This document shows, one piece after another, positions 1 to 5,196 of a stretch of 5,570 bases of DNA. The stretch comes from an uncultured Bacteroidota bacterium. GTDB lineage: Bacteria > Bacteroidota > Bacteroidia > Chitinophagales > Chitinophagaceae. The notes below the pieces were generated by a model. That model was not told where the DNA came from and did no database searches. It saw only the letters and a list, made by a program, of their open reading frames with translations. Every line of letters begins with the position of its first letter. Position 1 is the first letter of the stretch. The stretch spans positions 1-5,570 of the forward strand of contig CAINOM010000086.1 of the NCBI GenBank assembly GCA_903851455.1, in the 5' to 3' direction. The position numbers and the translations under genes are program-made.

Positions 1-870
1 AGCATTCACACGCGGGCCGATAACGAACACGAGGTCTGATATGGAGAGCGGCTTTGTGATGCCGCCCAATTCTTTCAAGGTGGAAATAGCGAGGCAGGGC
101 GATTCATTTATCCGCTTTATACCGAAGTAAGCGAGTATACGGTTCTCACCATCCATGGGCACAATGTCTGCGGCTATGCTGGTGGCCACGAGGTCGAGAT
201 AATGGTACACATCTTCAAGCGGCTGTTTCGAATTAATAGCCAATGCCTGCGCCAGCTTGAAGCCGATACCACAGCCGCTAAGCTCTTTATAAGGATACTT
301 GCAATCGGTCTGTTTGGGATTTAATATTGCAAATGCGGGAGGTATATTAGTGTCTGGCAAGTGGTGATCGCATACGATAACATCTATGCCCAGCGACTGC
401 GCATAGGTGATCATTTCCACAGACTTGATACCGCAGTCCAGCGTTATCAGCAGCGTATAGCCATTGCCGTGCGCATAATCTATACCTTGTTTGGATATGC
501 CGTAACCTTCGCGGTAACGATGGGGTATGTAGTAGGCGAGCTCGCCATTGTACTTTTTCCTGAGAAATGAATATACCAGTGATACGGCGGTAGTGCCATC
601 AACATCATAGTCTCCATAGACCATTATGCGCTCATGCCACTCAATTCCTTCAGCAATTCTGTCTACGGCTTTCCGCATCCCCTTCATCAGGAAGGGGTCA
701 TGCAGCTGAGACAATTCAGGACGGAAAAACACCTTTGCGCTCTCATAATCTTTGATGCCTCTCAGCGCCAGCACCCTGCACATTGCTGAATTTATCTTTA
801 GATCTTCTCCCAGCCTGTGCACAATGGCTTCATCTACAGGTTTTAACGTCCATCTTTTCTCAGGCTTCAT
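1..870 (-). CDS. recJ: Single-stranded-DNA-specific exonuclease RecJ (N-terminal half; gene continues past the left edge)
   Basis: RecJ is a cytoplasmic 5'-to-3' exonuclease on single-stranded DNA, acting in recombinational repair (RecF pathway), mismatch repair and base excision repair. Reading the minus strand from ATG at 870 gives 290 uninterrupted codons to the edge. The DHH phosphoesterase motifs are in order: GDYDVDG at residues 86-92 (metal-binding Asp87, Asp89, Asp91), LDCG at 144-147, and DHH at 168-170. LNPK follows at 183-186, then the family-typical LSGCGIGFKL (198-207 region) and an ADIVPMDGENR stretch near 234-244. The window ends within GPRVNA, the start of the conserved GPR-NA-GR segment, so the DHHA1 and OB-fold parts lie outside. 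The family is usually about 570 residues, so roughly half is present. The start codon overlaps the kmo stop (ATGA at 867-870), which implies translation coupled to kmo. No frameshift is seen in the visible part. Confidence 0.96.
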   Translation of the reverse strand, partial: MKPEKRWTLKPVDEAIVHRLGEDLKINSAMCRVLALRGIKDYESAKVFFRPELSQLHDPFLMKGMRKAVDRIAEGIEWHERIMVYGDYDVDGTTAVSLVYSFLRKKYNGELAYYIPHRYREGYGISKQGIDYAHGNGYTLLITLDCGIKSVEMITYAQSLGIDVIVCDHHLPDTNIPPAFAILNPKQTDCKYPYKELSGCGIGFKLAQALAINSKQPLEDVYHYLDLVATSIAADIVPMDGENRILAYFGIKRINESPCLAISTLKELGGITKPLSISDLVFVIGPRVNA

Positions 871-2237
871 GTTCCAAAATCCAGTTGCTGCACAGCAGTG
901 TGATACTCTGTCACCCATTTTCCGAGTGTGTCGCAAAATGCGCTTTTCTCTATGTTAGCGAAAAAATCGCCCTCATTCATGATGCGTTCCAGCAGCTGAT
1001 CCTGTGCCTGGATACACTGTATCGCCGTATTATATGGCGTATGACTGAAAGACACCATTTCGTATACCGACACAAACTGGCTGGGATATCGCTTGCCTAA
1101 TTCTTTTTCTATTTTCTTACGCTCGAGGAACATGGGATCGGCCACCTTATCGCGCATTTCGATAAAGTTAGTCAAAGCAAGTGCTGCAACCGCGTCGCCA
1201 TTTGGCTTTCTCTTTGCCTCGTATGTATTGAGTATTGAATGCCAGTCGTCCTTGTATATTCCTATCAATTCGGACAGTATAGTAACGTCCTCAAACCCTG
1301 CATTCATCCCCTGGCCATAAAATGGCACAATGGCATGGGCAGCGTCGCCGATGAGTGCACTCTTATCTTTATAATGCCATGGGAAAATATGCGTGGTGAT
1401 CAGCGCCGAAGTAGGATTGCCAAAGAAATCATCCAGCAGGCCGGGCATTAATGCCTTGGCGTCGGCGAATTGCTTGTCAAAAAAAGTTGTAACGTCATCT
1501 CTTGTCTGCAATTTTTCGAAAGAAACTTCCCCTTCAAACGGCATGAACAGCGTGCAGGTAAATGTGCCGTCTGTGTTTGGAAGGGCTATCATCATGTACT
1601 TGCCGCGCGGCCAAATGTGGAGCGCGTTTTTTTCCATGAGCCACTCACCGTTTTTACCAGGCAGTATACATAGCTCCTTATAGCCATACTCCAGGTACAT
1701 CTGGTCGCAGTTGACCCTGCTCATGTGCGTATAGCTTTCGCGCAGGGCAGAGAATGCACCGTCTGCGCCAAACAGGAGGTCGGCATGGACGATTCTCTCT
1801 TTATGGTCGTGATGGAAATGCACATGGTTATTTTCCACATGAACATTCACGGCGCGATGCTCAAAGTGCAGCCGCACCCCTTCCCGCTCGGCAAGCGTCA
1901 TCAGCTTTTTATTCAGTTCTCCACGGCTTACCGAGTAGATCGCTTCATTGTTCTTGCTGTATGGCTGGAAAGCGGTTTGCCCATCGGCCTGGTGCAGATA
2001 CCGGCCATACATGGGTATCGCCAGGGCCTCCATTTCGTTCCGTAAACCGGCGAGCTCCAACGCCCGCCATCCACGCGCGCTCATGGCCAGATTGATCGAT
2101 TTGCCGGCAGACATATTTGCGGCACGCATATCCGGGCGGCGCTCGTAGATCGAGACTTCGTGACCAAGTTTCCTGAGTATGATAGACAACAGCGACCCTA
2201 CCAGCCCTGCACCCAATATTGTAACTTTACGAGACAT
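867..2237 (-). CDS. kmo: Kynurenine 3-monooxygenase (FAD-dependent)
   Basis: This enzyme hydroxylates L-kynurenine to 3-hydroxykynurenine with NADPH and O2, a step in making NAD from tryptophan or in degrading tryptophan. The 456-residue protein has the class A flavoprotein hydroxylase layout. It shows a dinucleotide-binding GAGLVG at residues 9-14 ending in YERR (31-34), the kynurenine-specific MSAGKSINLAMSARG segment (42-56), FGADG at 156-160, and the second FAD motif LIGDAAHA (295-302) followed by PFYGQGMNAGFED (305-317). Residues Arg79, Tyr93, Asn357 and Tyr392 fall where Pseudomonas KMO has its substrate-binding Arg84, Tyr98, Asn369 and Tyr404. That is my hand alignment, but the spacings match. 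There is no hydrophobic C-terminal anchor as in mitochondrial KMO, so it is probably soluble. The start at 2237 is the only Met before the FAD motif; the leader is AT-rich without a Shine-Dalgarno sequence. Kynureninase and 3-hydroxyanthranilate dioxygenase genes are not in this window. Confidence 0.96.
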   Translation of the reverse strand: MSRKVTILGAGLVGSLLSIILRKLGHEVSIYERRPDMRAANMSAGKSINLAMSARGWRALELAGLRNEMEALAIPMYGRYLHQADGQTAFQPYSKNNEAIYSVSRGELNKKLMTLAEREGVRLHFEHRAVNVHVENNHVHFHHDHKERIVHADLLFGADGAFSALRESYTHMSRVNCDQMYLEYGYKELCILPGKNGEWLMEKNALHIWPRGKYMMIALPNTDGTFTCTLFMPFEGEVSFEKLQTRDDVTTFFDKQFADAKALMPGLLDDFFGNPTSALITTHIFPWHYKDKSALIGDAAHAIVPFYGQGMNAGFEDVTILSELIGIYKDDWHSILNTYEAKRKPNGDAVAALALTNFIEMRDKVADPMFLERKKIEKELGKRYPSQFVSVYEMVSFSHTPYNTAIQCIQAQDQLLERIMNEGDFFANIEKSAFCDTLGKWVTEYHTAVQQLDFGT

Positions 2238-2405
2238 AAATGAAAATTAAAGGTAAAAATTAAAAGCAAATGTTTGCGGGCAAAGTAAGGAATAATAGAC
2301 AACGATATAATGATCGCGGTCACATAGGGTTTCTAACGATCATTCCAGTCGTTATTTCAGTTTCCTCAAGCAGAAAGTCTACTTTCACATTCTTAAAAGG
2401 AACCT
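2238..2405. promoter_or_regulatory. Divergent intergenic region between kmo and the TonB-like gene, with a composite inverted repeat
   Basis: These 168 bp must hold the promoters of both divergent genes. The perfect 8-base arms AATGATCG (2309-2316) and CGATCATT (2337-2344) are separated by 20 bases. Outside them a second pair, AACGA (2301-2305) and TCGTT (2349-2353), shares almost the same centre, giving 13 pairable bases interrupted by 3 and 4 bases. AACGAT also recurs as a direct repeat at 2301 and 2335. The arms are not followed by a T-run, so an operator or cruciform is more likely than a terminator. For kmo, a weak minus-strand TTTG (about 2284-2287), 18-base gap and TAATTTTT resemble the Bacteroidota -33/-7 pattern but lack the final G. 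No convincing -7 element is visible for the plus-strand gene. An AAGGA at 2397-2401, four bases before ATG, is the only good Shine-Dalgarno-like site in the window. Confidence 0.4.
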
Positions 2406-2846
2406 ATGAAGTGTTTTCTTATTCTGTGTAGTTCACTGTTATTTCCATTTATTGGCAAGGCGCAAGGGTCGGCCTCAGGCAATGAAAGTACATCTGCCGC
2501 TAAGGGCGACACAGCAACAAAAGCGCGTGTTTTTAATTATGTAGAGCAACAACCCATGCCCGGGTTTGATCTGTCCGAATATCTCCAGGCTAACCTGCAT
2601 TATCCGCGCGAGGCGAGGAAGGCCAATATCGAGGGCAAGGTGATCGTGAAGTTTGTAATTGATGAGATTGGGACTGTTAGTGATGTTCACATTGTACGCG
2701 GCATTGGTGGTGGCTGTGATGACGAAGCGCAGCGTGTAGTAGCCGCTATGCCCAAATGGAAACCTGGCACGCAAAATGGCAAGGCGGTTAAAGTTTATTT
2801 TACCCTCCCCATAAATTTTGTGCTTGAAGACAGGAGAAAAAGATAG
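2406..2846 (+). CDS. Secreted TonB C-terminal domain protein
   Basis: This 146-residue protein has a probable Sec signal peptide (Lys2, then a hydrophobic stretch about residues 4-17, ending GKAQ at 17-20, a typical Bacteroidota cleavage context). A Ser/Thr/Gly/Ala-rich linker (21-40) leads to one TonB C-terminal domain (about 52-140). Family landmarks are LHYPREARKANIEGKV (64-79), the FVIDEIGTVSDVHIVRG strand-turn-strand (83-99), CDDEAQRVVAAMPKWKPG (104-121) and FTLPINFVL (132-140). Classical TonB carries an uncleaved inner-membrane anchor and a proline-rich spacer to couple ExbB/ExbD to outer-membrane receptors. Here the spacer is short and not proline-rich, and the N-terminus looks cleavable, so it is probably a free periplasmic domain and its role in energy transduction is uncertain. 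An AAGGA sits four bases before the ATG. It appears to be a single-gene unit: a 6-bp hairpin and a new promoter follow within about 50 bp. Cys104 and Cys8 are the only cysteines apart from Cys3. Confidence 0.85.
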   Translation: MKCFLILCSSLLFPFIGKAQGSASGNESTSAAKGDTATKARVFNYVEQQPMPGFDLSEYLQANLHYPREARKANIEGKVIVKFVIDEIGTVSDVHIVRGIGGGCDDEAQRVVAAMPKWKPGTQNGKAVKVYFTLPINFVLEDRRKR

Positions 2847-2876
2847 CAGACCTCGCCAAGTTATGGCCGATACTCA

Positions 2877-2893
2877 TAAGGCATTCAGCCTTA
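2877..2893 (+). other. Short hairpin TAAGGC-attca-GCCTTA
   Basis: Six-base perfect arms (2877-2882 and 2888-2893) enclose a five-base loop, 31 bp after the stop of the TonB-like gene. It is not followed directly by a T-run, so it would be a weak terminator at best. Its right arm overlaps the first two bases of the TACCTTTG element, so it could equally be an operator or chance. Confidence 0.3.
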
Positions 2894-2899
2894 CCTTTG
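2892..2899 (+). promoter_or_regulatory. Bacteroidota-type -7 promoter element TACCTTTG, originally of ybeY (inferred)
   Basis: TACCTTTG followed by C matches the Bacteroidota primary sigma factor -7 consensus TAnnTTTG exactly. A clear TTG at -33 is not visible, which lowers confidence. It ends 12 bases before the ATG at 2912, which is the duplicated start of ybeY, so the transcript leader would be very short. In the present arrangement it would drive the nuclease gene, with ybeY and the genes after it downstream in the same transcript. Confidence 0.5.
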
Positions 2900-2910
2900 C
2901 AAAAAAACAT

Positions 2911-2930
2911 CATGCCGGCCGTTTTCTATG
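2911..2930 (+). repeat. Direct repeat copy 1: duplicated 5' end of ybeY in front of the nuclease gene
   Basis: The 20 bases catgccggccgttttctatg are identical to 4006-4025, where they form the base before the ybeY ATG plus its first 19 coding bases. Weaker similarity continues on both sides: AACAT at 2906-2910 matches 3997-4001 with a 5-base gap in between, and CAGGAT at 2934-2939 matches 4028-4033 with a one-base offset. The final ATG of this copy (2928-2930) is the start codon of the nuclease gene. Confidence 0.95.
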
Positions 2931-2950
2931 CTCCAGGATCAGTTTTCTAA
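2912..2950 (+). CDS. 12-codon remnant of the ybeY start overlapping the nuclease start
   Basis: From the ATG at 2912 the duplicated ybeY start reads MPAVFYAPGSVF and stops at TAA 2948-2950. Its first six residues are those of YbeY. It overlaps the first 23 bases of the nuclease gene in another frame. If the original ybeY initiation signals still work, ribosomes would translate this peptide first and could limit or re-initiate at the nuclease ATG at 2928. Whether it is translated is unknown; the sequence shows only that the open frame exists. Confidence 0.3.
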   Translation: MPAVFYAPGSVF

Positions 2951-3995
2951 TATTATCTCACTCATCCGCCAATCGCAGGCAAATGCGCTGAGAGCTGTCA
3001 ATACTGAGCTCATTAATCTATATTGGCAGGTAGGTGAGTATATGAGCAGGCAGTTAGCAGGCGCAGCATGGGGAGAAAAAACGGTAGATGAACTTGCTGA
3101 ATATATCTCTAACCACCATCCCGAGATCAAAGGTTTCAATCGTCGCGGTCTTTACAGGATGAAACAATTCTATGAATTATATAATAATTCATCAATTGTG
3201 TCGTCAGTGTTGACACAATTACAAATTCCTGATAATCAAAAGTCTGCAATTGTGTCGACAGTGTTGACACAATTTAATCTTTCTGACATACGAAATACAT
3301 TAGTCGTAAAAATAAGCTGGTCACATCATACACTAATCATGTCAAGATGCCGGTTGCCGGAGGAAATCGAATTTTACATAAAGCAGAGCATAAAAGAGAA
3401 TTACAGTGTCAGGGAATTAGACCGTCAAATATCAAGCAGCCTTTTTGAGCGGGTAATGATCGGTAATCATAATCTGCCACCGGCTATAAAAGACATACAC
3501 CCCGATATTGCTAACCATTTTAAGGACAGCTACGTTTTCGAGTTTCTAAACCTGCCGGAACCCTATAACGAAAGTGAGCTTAAAAAAGGGCTCATTCGCC
3601 AAATGAAGCAATTCATTCTTGAACTGGGTAAAGACTACCTTTACGTAGGTGAAGAATTCAAAGTACAAGCAGGCAATCGCGATTTTTACATCGACCTTTT
3701 GTTTTACCACAGGGGCTTGCAATGCCTTGTTGCATTTGAACTAAAAACAGACCGATTTGAGCCTGAGCATCTCGGAAAGTTGAATTTCTACCTCGAGGCG
3801 CTCGACAGAGATGTAAAGAAACCAAACGAGAACCCTAGCATTGGCATATTACTTTGTAAGGATAAGGATGCCGGAACGGTAGAATATGCGCTCAGTCGTT
3901 ATCTTTCGCCCGCCCTTATTGCGGAATACAAAACGCAACTGCCTGATAAAAAACTATTACAACAGAAACTACAGGAAATTTTTGAATCACTATAG
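2928..3995 (+). CDS. DUF1016/YhcG-type PD-(D/E)XK nuclease domain protein
   Basis: The 355-residue protein has the two-part layout of the YhcG/DUF1016 family. An N-terminal helical part (about 1-140, with RAVNTELINLYWQVGEYMS at 22-40 and FNRRGLYRMKQFYELY at 70-85) precedes a C-terminal PD-(D/E)XK nuclease domain (about 195-355). Probable catalytic residues are the Glu pair at 242-243, Asp256 in DFYIDLLFYHRG (252-263), and Glu271 and Lys273 in AFELK, followed by the family-typical LGKLNFYLEALDRDVKKPN (282-300). Family members are widespread in accessory DNA and their biological role is poorly known; DNA cleavage is expected but not proven here. Residues 90-98 (IVSSVLTQL) and 108-116 (IVSTVLTQF) form an 18-residue repeat with a weaker third copy (118-131). 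The ATG at 2928 is the last three bases of repeat copy 1 and gives the usual family N-terminus. The gene ends 11 bases before the ybeY ATG. All motifs are intact, so it is probably functional. Confidence 0.93.
   Translation: MLQDQFSNIISLIRQSQANALRAVNTELINLYWQVGEYMSRQLAGAAWGEKTVDELAEYISNHHPEIKGFNRRGLYRMKQFYELYNNSSIVSSVLTQLQIPDNQKSAIVSTVLTQFNLSDIRNTLVVKISWSHHTLIMSRCRLPEEIEFYIKQSIKENYSVRELDRQISSSLFERVMIGNHNLPPAIKDIHPDIANHFKDSYVFEFLNLPEPYNESELKKGLIRQMKQFILELGKDYLYVGEEFKVQAGNRDFYIDLLFYHRGLQCLVAFELKTDRFEPEHLGKLNFYLEALDRDVKKPNENPSIGILLCKDKDAGTVEYALSRYLSPALIAEYKTQLPDKKLLQQKLQEIFESL
3193..3220 (+). repeat. Internal palindromic repeat, unit 1
   Basis: The arms AATTGTGTC (3194-3202) and GACACAATT (3212-3220) are perfect inverted complements around a 9-base centre. 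The 28-base unit is repeated at 3247-3274 with a single difference (T at 3204, A at 3258). It encodes SIVSSVLTQL of the nuclease. Confidence 0.9.
3247..3274 (+). repeat. Internal palindromic repeat, unit 2
   Basis: This is the second copy, 54 bp (18 codons, in frame) after the first. It has the same 9-base arms (3248-3256 and 3266-3274). Here the centre ACA-G-TGT also pairs, with one G-T opposition, so 3248-3274 is almost a complete palindrome of 27 bases and could form a strong RNA hairpin or cruciform. Confidence 0.9.
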
Positions 3996-4005
3996 AACAT
4001 CAAAC

Positions 4006-4025
4006 CATGCCGGCCGTTTTCTATG
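4006..4025 (+). repeat. Direct repeat copy 2: true 5' end of ybeY
   Basis: Identical to 2911-2930. In this copy the bases encode the YbeY N-terminus MPAVFY, in frame with the whole gene, so this is the functional copy. It marks the right boundary of the inserted nuclease unit. Confidence 0.95.
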
Positions 4026-4447
4026 AACAGGATGTAAGATCGGGGTTAAAGCAAAAGCGCAAGCTTTCGGTCTTTATAGATACAATTATCAGCAAGTATC
4101 TGCCAAAGGTGCAAACGGCGGACCTTAACGTAATCTTCTGTACGGACGCTTTTCTGCTGGAAATGAATAAAAACTTCCTCGATCACGATACGTTTACAGA
4201 TATTATTACCTTCGACCTCAGCGAATCGAAGAAGGCGCTGGAAGGGGAGATATACATCAGCACTGAACGTGTGAAGGAAAATGCAAAGCTGTATCATACA
4301 ACCTACCAGGACGAACTGCACCGCGTGATATTTCATGGTGTGCTGCACCTTTGCGGTTTTAAAGACAAAAAAGAGAAAGACCAGAAGGTCATGCGTGCGA
4401 ATGAAGATTATTGCCTGGAGCATTATAAAAAGGAATTAGAGAAATGA
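4007..4447 (+). CDS. ybeY: Endoribonuclease YbeY (rRNA maturation factor)
   Basis: YbeY is a metal-dependent single-strand endoribonuclease needed for 16S rRNA 3'-end maturation and ribosome quality control. The 146-residue length is typical. Family landmarks are LNVIFCTDAFLLEMNKNFLDHDTFTDIITFDL (40-71), including the DTFTDIITF version of the DTDVLSF motif, GEIYIS (80-85), and the metal-binding region HGVLHLCGFKDK (110-121). His110 and His114 are the first two ligands of the H-x3-H-x5-H motif; the third position is Asp120, not His. I recall a G-(Y/F)-K-D-K variant as common in Bacteroidota, so this is probably lineage-typical, not damage. The start at 4007 is 11 bases after the nuclease stop, with no Shine-Dalgarno sequence and no visible promoter of its own, so expression probably depends on read-through from the element at 2892. 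Its stop overlaps the start of the next gene as ATGA (4444-4447). Confidence 0.95.
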   Translation: MPAVFYEQDVRSGLKQKRKLSVFIDTIISKYLPKVQTADLNVIFCTDAFLLEMNKNFLDHDTFTDIITFDLSESKKALEGEIYISTERVKENAKLYHTTYQDELHRVIFHGVLHLCGFKDKKEKDQKVMRANEDYCLEHYKKELEK

Positions 4448-5196
4448 ACATTGAAAAGATATACGAAGACGATGACCTCATCATAGTAAACAAGCCCGCG
4501 GGGCTGCTCGTGGTGCCAGACAGGTTTAACCACGATCTGCCCACGCTCAACAGGGCGCTGGAAGCAAAACTGGGTCAGAAGATATGGGTAGTGCACCGCC
4601 TGGACAGGGATACCAGCGGGGTGATCTGCTTTGCAAAGAACGAGCATGCACACCGGTATTTGTCCATCCTTTTCCAGGAGCGGGACGTGAGCAAGTTTTA
4701 TGCGGGGCTGGTATATGGCATCGTAGTGCCACCTGAAGGGAGGATAGAAAACGCTATTGCCGAGCACCCTGCAATGAACGGTAAAATGATCGTGGCCAAA
4801 AAAGGCAAGCTGGCCGTTACCGACTACAAAGTGGTGGAGCAATGGCCGCTGTATGCATTGATGCAATTCCAGATACATACGGGGCGCACCCACCAGATAC
4901 GTGTGCATATGCAATCTATAGGCCACCCGATAGTGTGCGATGAGCTGTACGGCGACAGCGATCCGTTCCTGTTGTCAAACATCAAACGCAAATACCACAT
5001 GTCCGGGAAGGACGAACAGGAGAAGCCACTACTGAGCAGGCTGGCGCTGCATGCCTACCGGATAGAATTCGATAAGGAAGACGGTACACATATATCTGCC
5101 GAGGCGCCTTTGCCCAGAGACATGGCCGCATGCGTGAAGCAGTTGAATAAGTGGACCAAACCGCTGAGCAATGAACAAACCGGCGAACAAGCTTAG
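4444..5196 (+). CDS. RluA-family RNA pseudouridine synthase
   Basis: This enzyme isomerises uridine to pseudouridine in rRNA or tRNA. The 250-residue protein contains the family signature: YEDDDLIIVNKPAGLLVVP (7-25), the catalytic HRLDRDTSG (51-59) with nucleophile Asp54, and the RNA-binding HTGRTHQIRVHM (145-156) followed by GHPIVCDELYG (160-170). There is no N-terminal S4 domain, so it resembles RluA (23S U746/tRNA U32) more than RluC or RluD, but the substrate cannot be assigned from sequence. A stretch of about 30 residues (171-199, with IKRKYHMSGKDEQEK) separates DELYG from LALHAYRIEF, a spacing I associate with Bacteroidota members. Its ATG overlaps the ybeY stop by four bases, so the two RNA-modifying genes are probably translationally coupled. 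Its last 26 bases overlap the next gene. Confidence 0.93.
   Translation: MNIEKIYEDDDLIIVNKPAGLLVVPDRFNHDLPTLNRALEAKLGQKIWVVHRLDRDTSGVICFAKNEHAHRYLSILFQERDVSKFYAGLVYGIVVPPEGRIENAIAEHPAMNGKMIVAKKGKLAVTDYKVVEQWPLYALMQFQIHTGRTHQIRVHMQSIGHPIVCDELYGDSDPFLLSNIKRKYHMSGKDEQEKPLLSRLALHAYRIEFDKEDGTHISAEAPLPRDMAACVKQLNKWTKPLSNEQTGEQA

Larger units (their letters stand above)
2911..4005 (+). mobile_element. Putative single-gene insertion unit (nuclease gene) with target duplication at the start of ybeY
   Basis: The 1,095-bp segment from repeat copy 1 to just before copy 2 contains only the nuclease gene. Joining 2910 to 4006 restores a continuous TACCTTTG promoter, a 12-base leader and an intact ybeY start, which is what a pre-insertion site should look like. 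There is no transposase, integrase or terminal inverted repeat. Insertion with long target duplication has been described for restriction-modification gene units; the parallel here is my inference. The centre of the unit is AT-rich (28% G+C at 3181-3240 against 57% at 4561-4620, counted by hand), in line with foreign origin. Confidence 0.5.

Noticed and set aside
361..570. 69-codon plus-strand frame with a hydrophobic C-terminal part
   Set aside because: It lies fully opposite the recJ catalytic motifs; the hydrophobicity follows from the complementary codons.
1725..2095. Plus-strand frames of 106 and 113 codons opposite kmo
   Set aside because: Antisense to a gene with intact FAD-binding motifs; no start signals or family features.
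2877..2900. Strong rho-independent terminator after the TonB-like gene
   Set aside because: The 6-bp stem is short and is followed by CCTTTGC, with an A-run and no T-run, so at most a weak terminator or chance.
3193..3274. The two palindromic units as the start of a CRISPR array
   Set aside because: There are only two units, in frame inside an intact nuclease coding sequence, with an intervening stretch that encodes part of the 18-residue protein repeat. No further copies and no cas genes are present.
2911..4025. The inserted unit as an IS element or integron cassette
   Set aside because: No transposase or integrase frame, no terminal inverted repeats at the unit ends, and no attC-like structure; the encoded protein matches the DUF1016/YhcG family.
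4046..4423. 125-codon minus-strand frame opposite ybeY
   Set aside because: Antisense shadow of a well-supported gene; no independent evidence.
4423..4926. 167-codon minus-strand frame opposite ybeY's end and the pseudouridine synthase gene
   Set aside because: It lies antisense to two genes with clear family motifs; its composition and lack of any recognisable motif mark it as a shadow frame.
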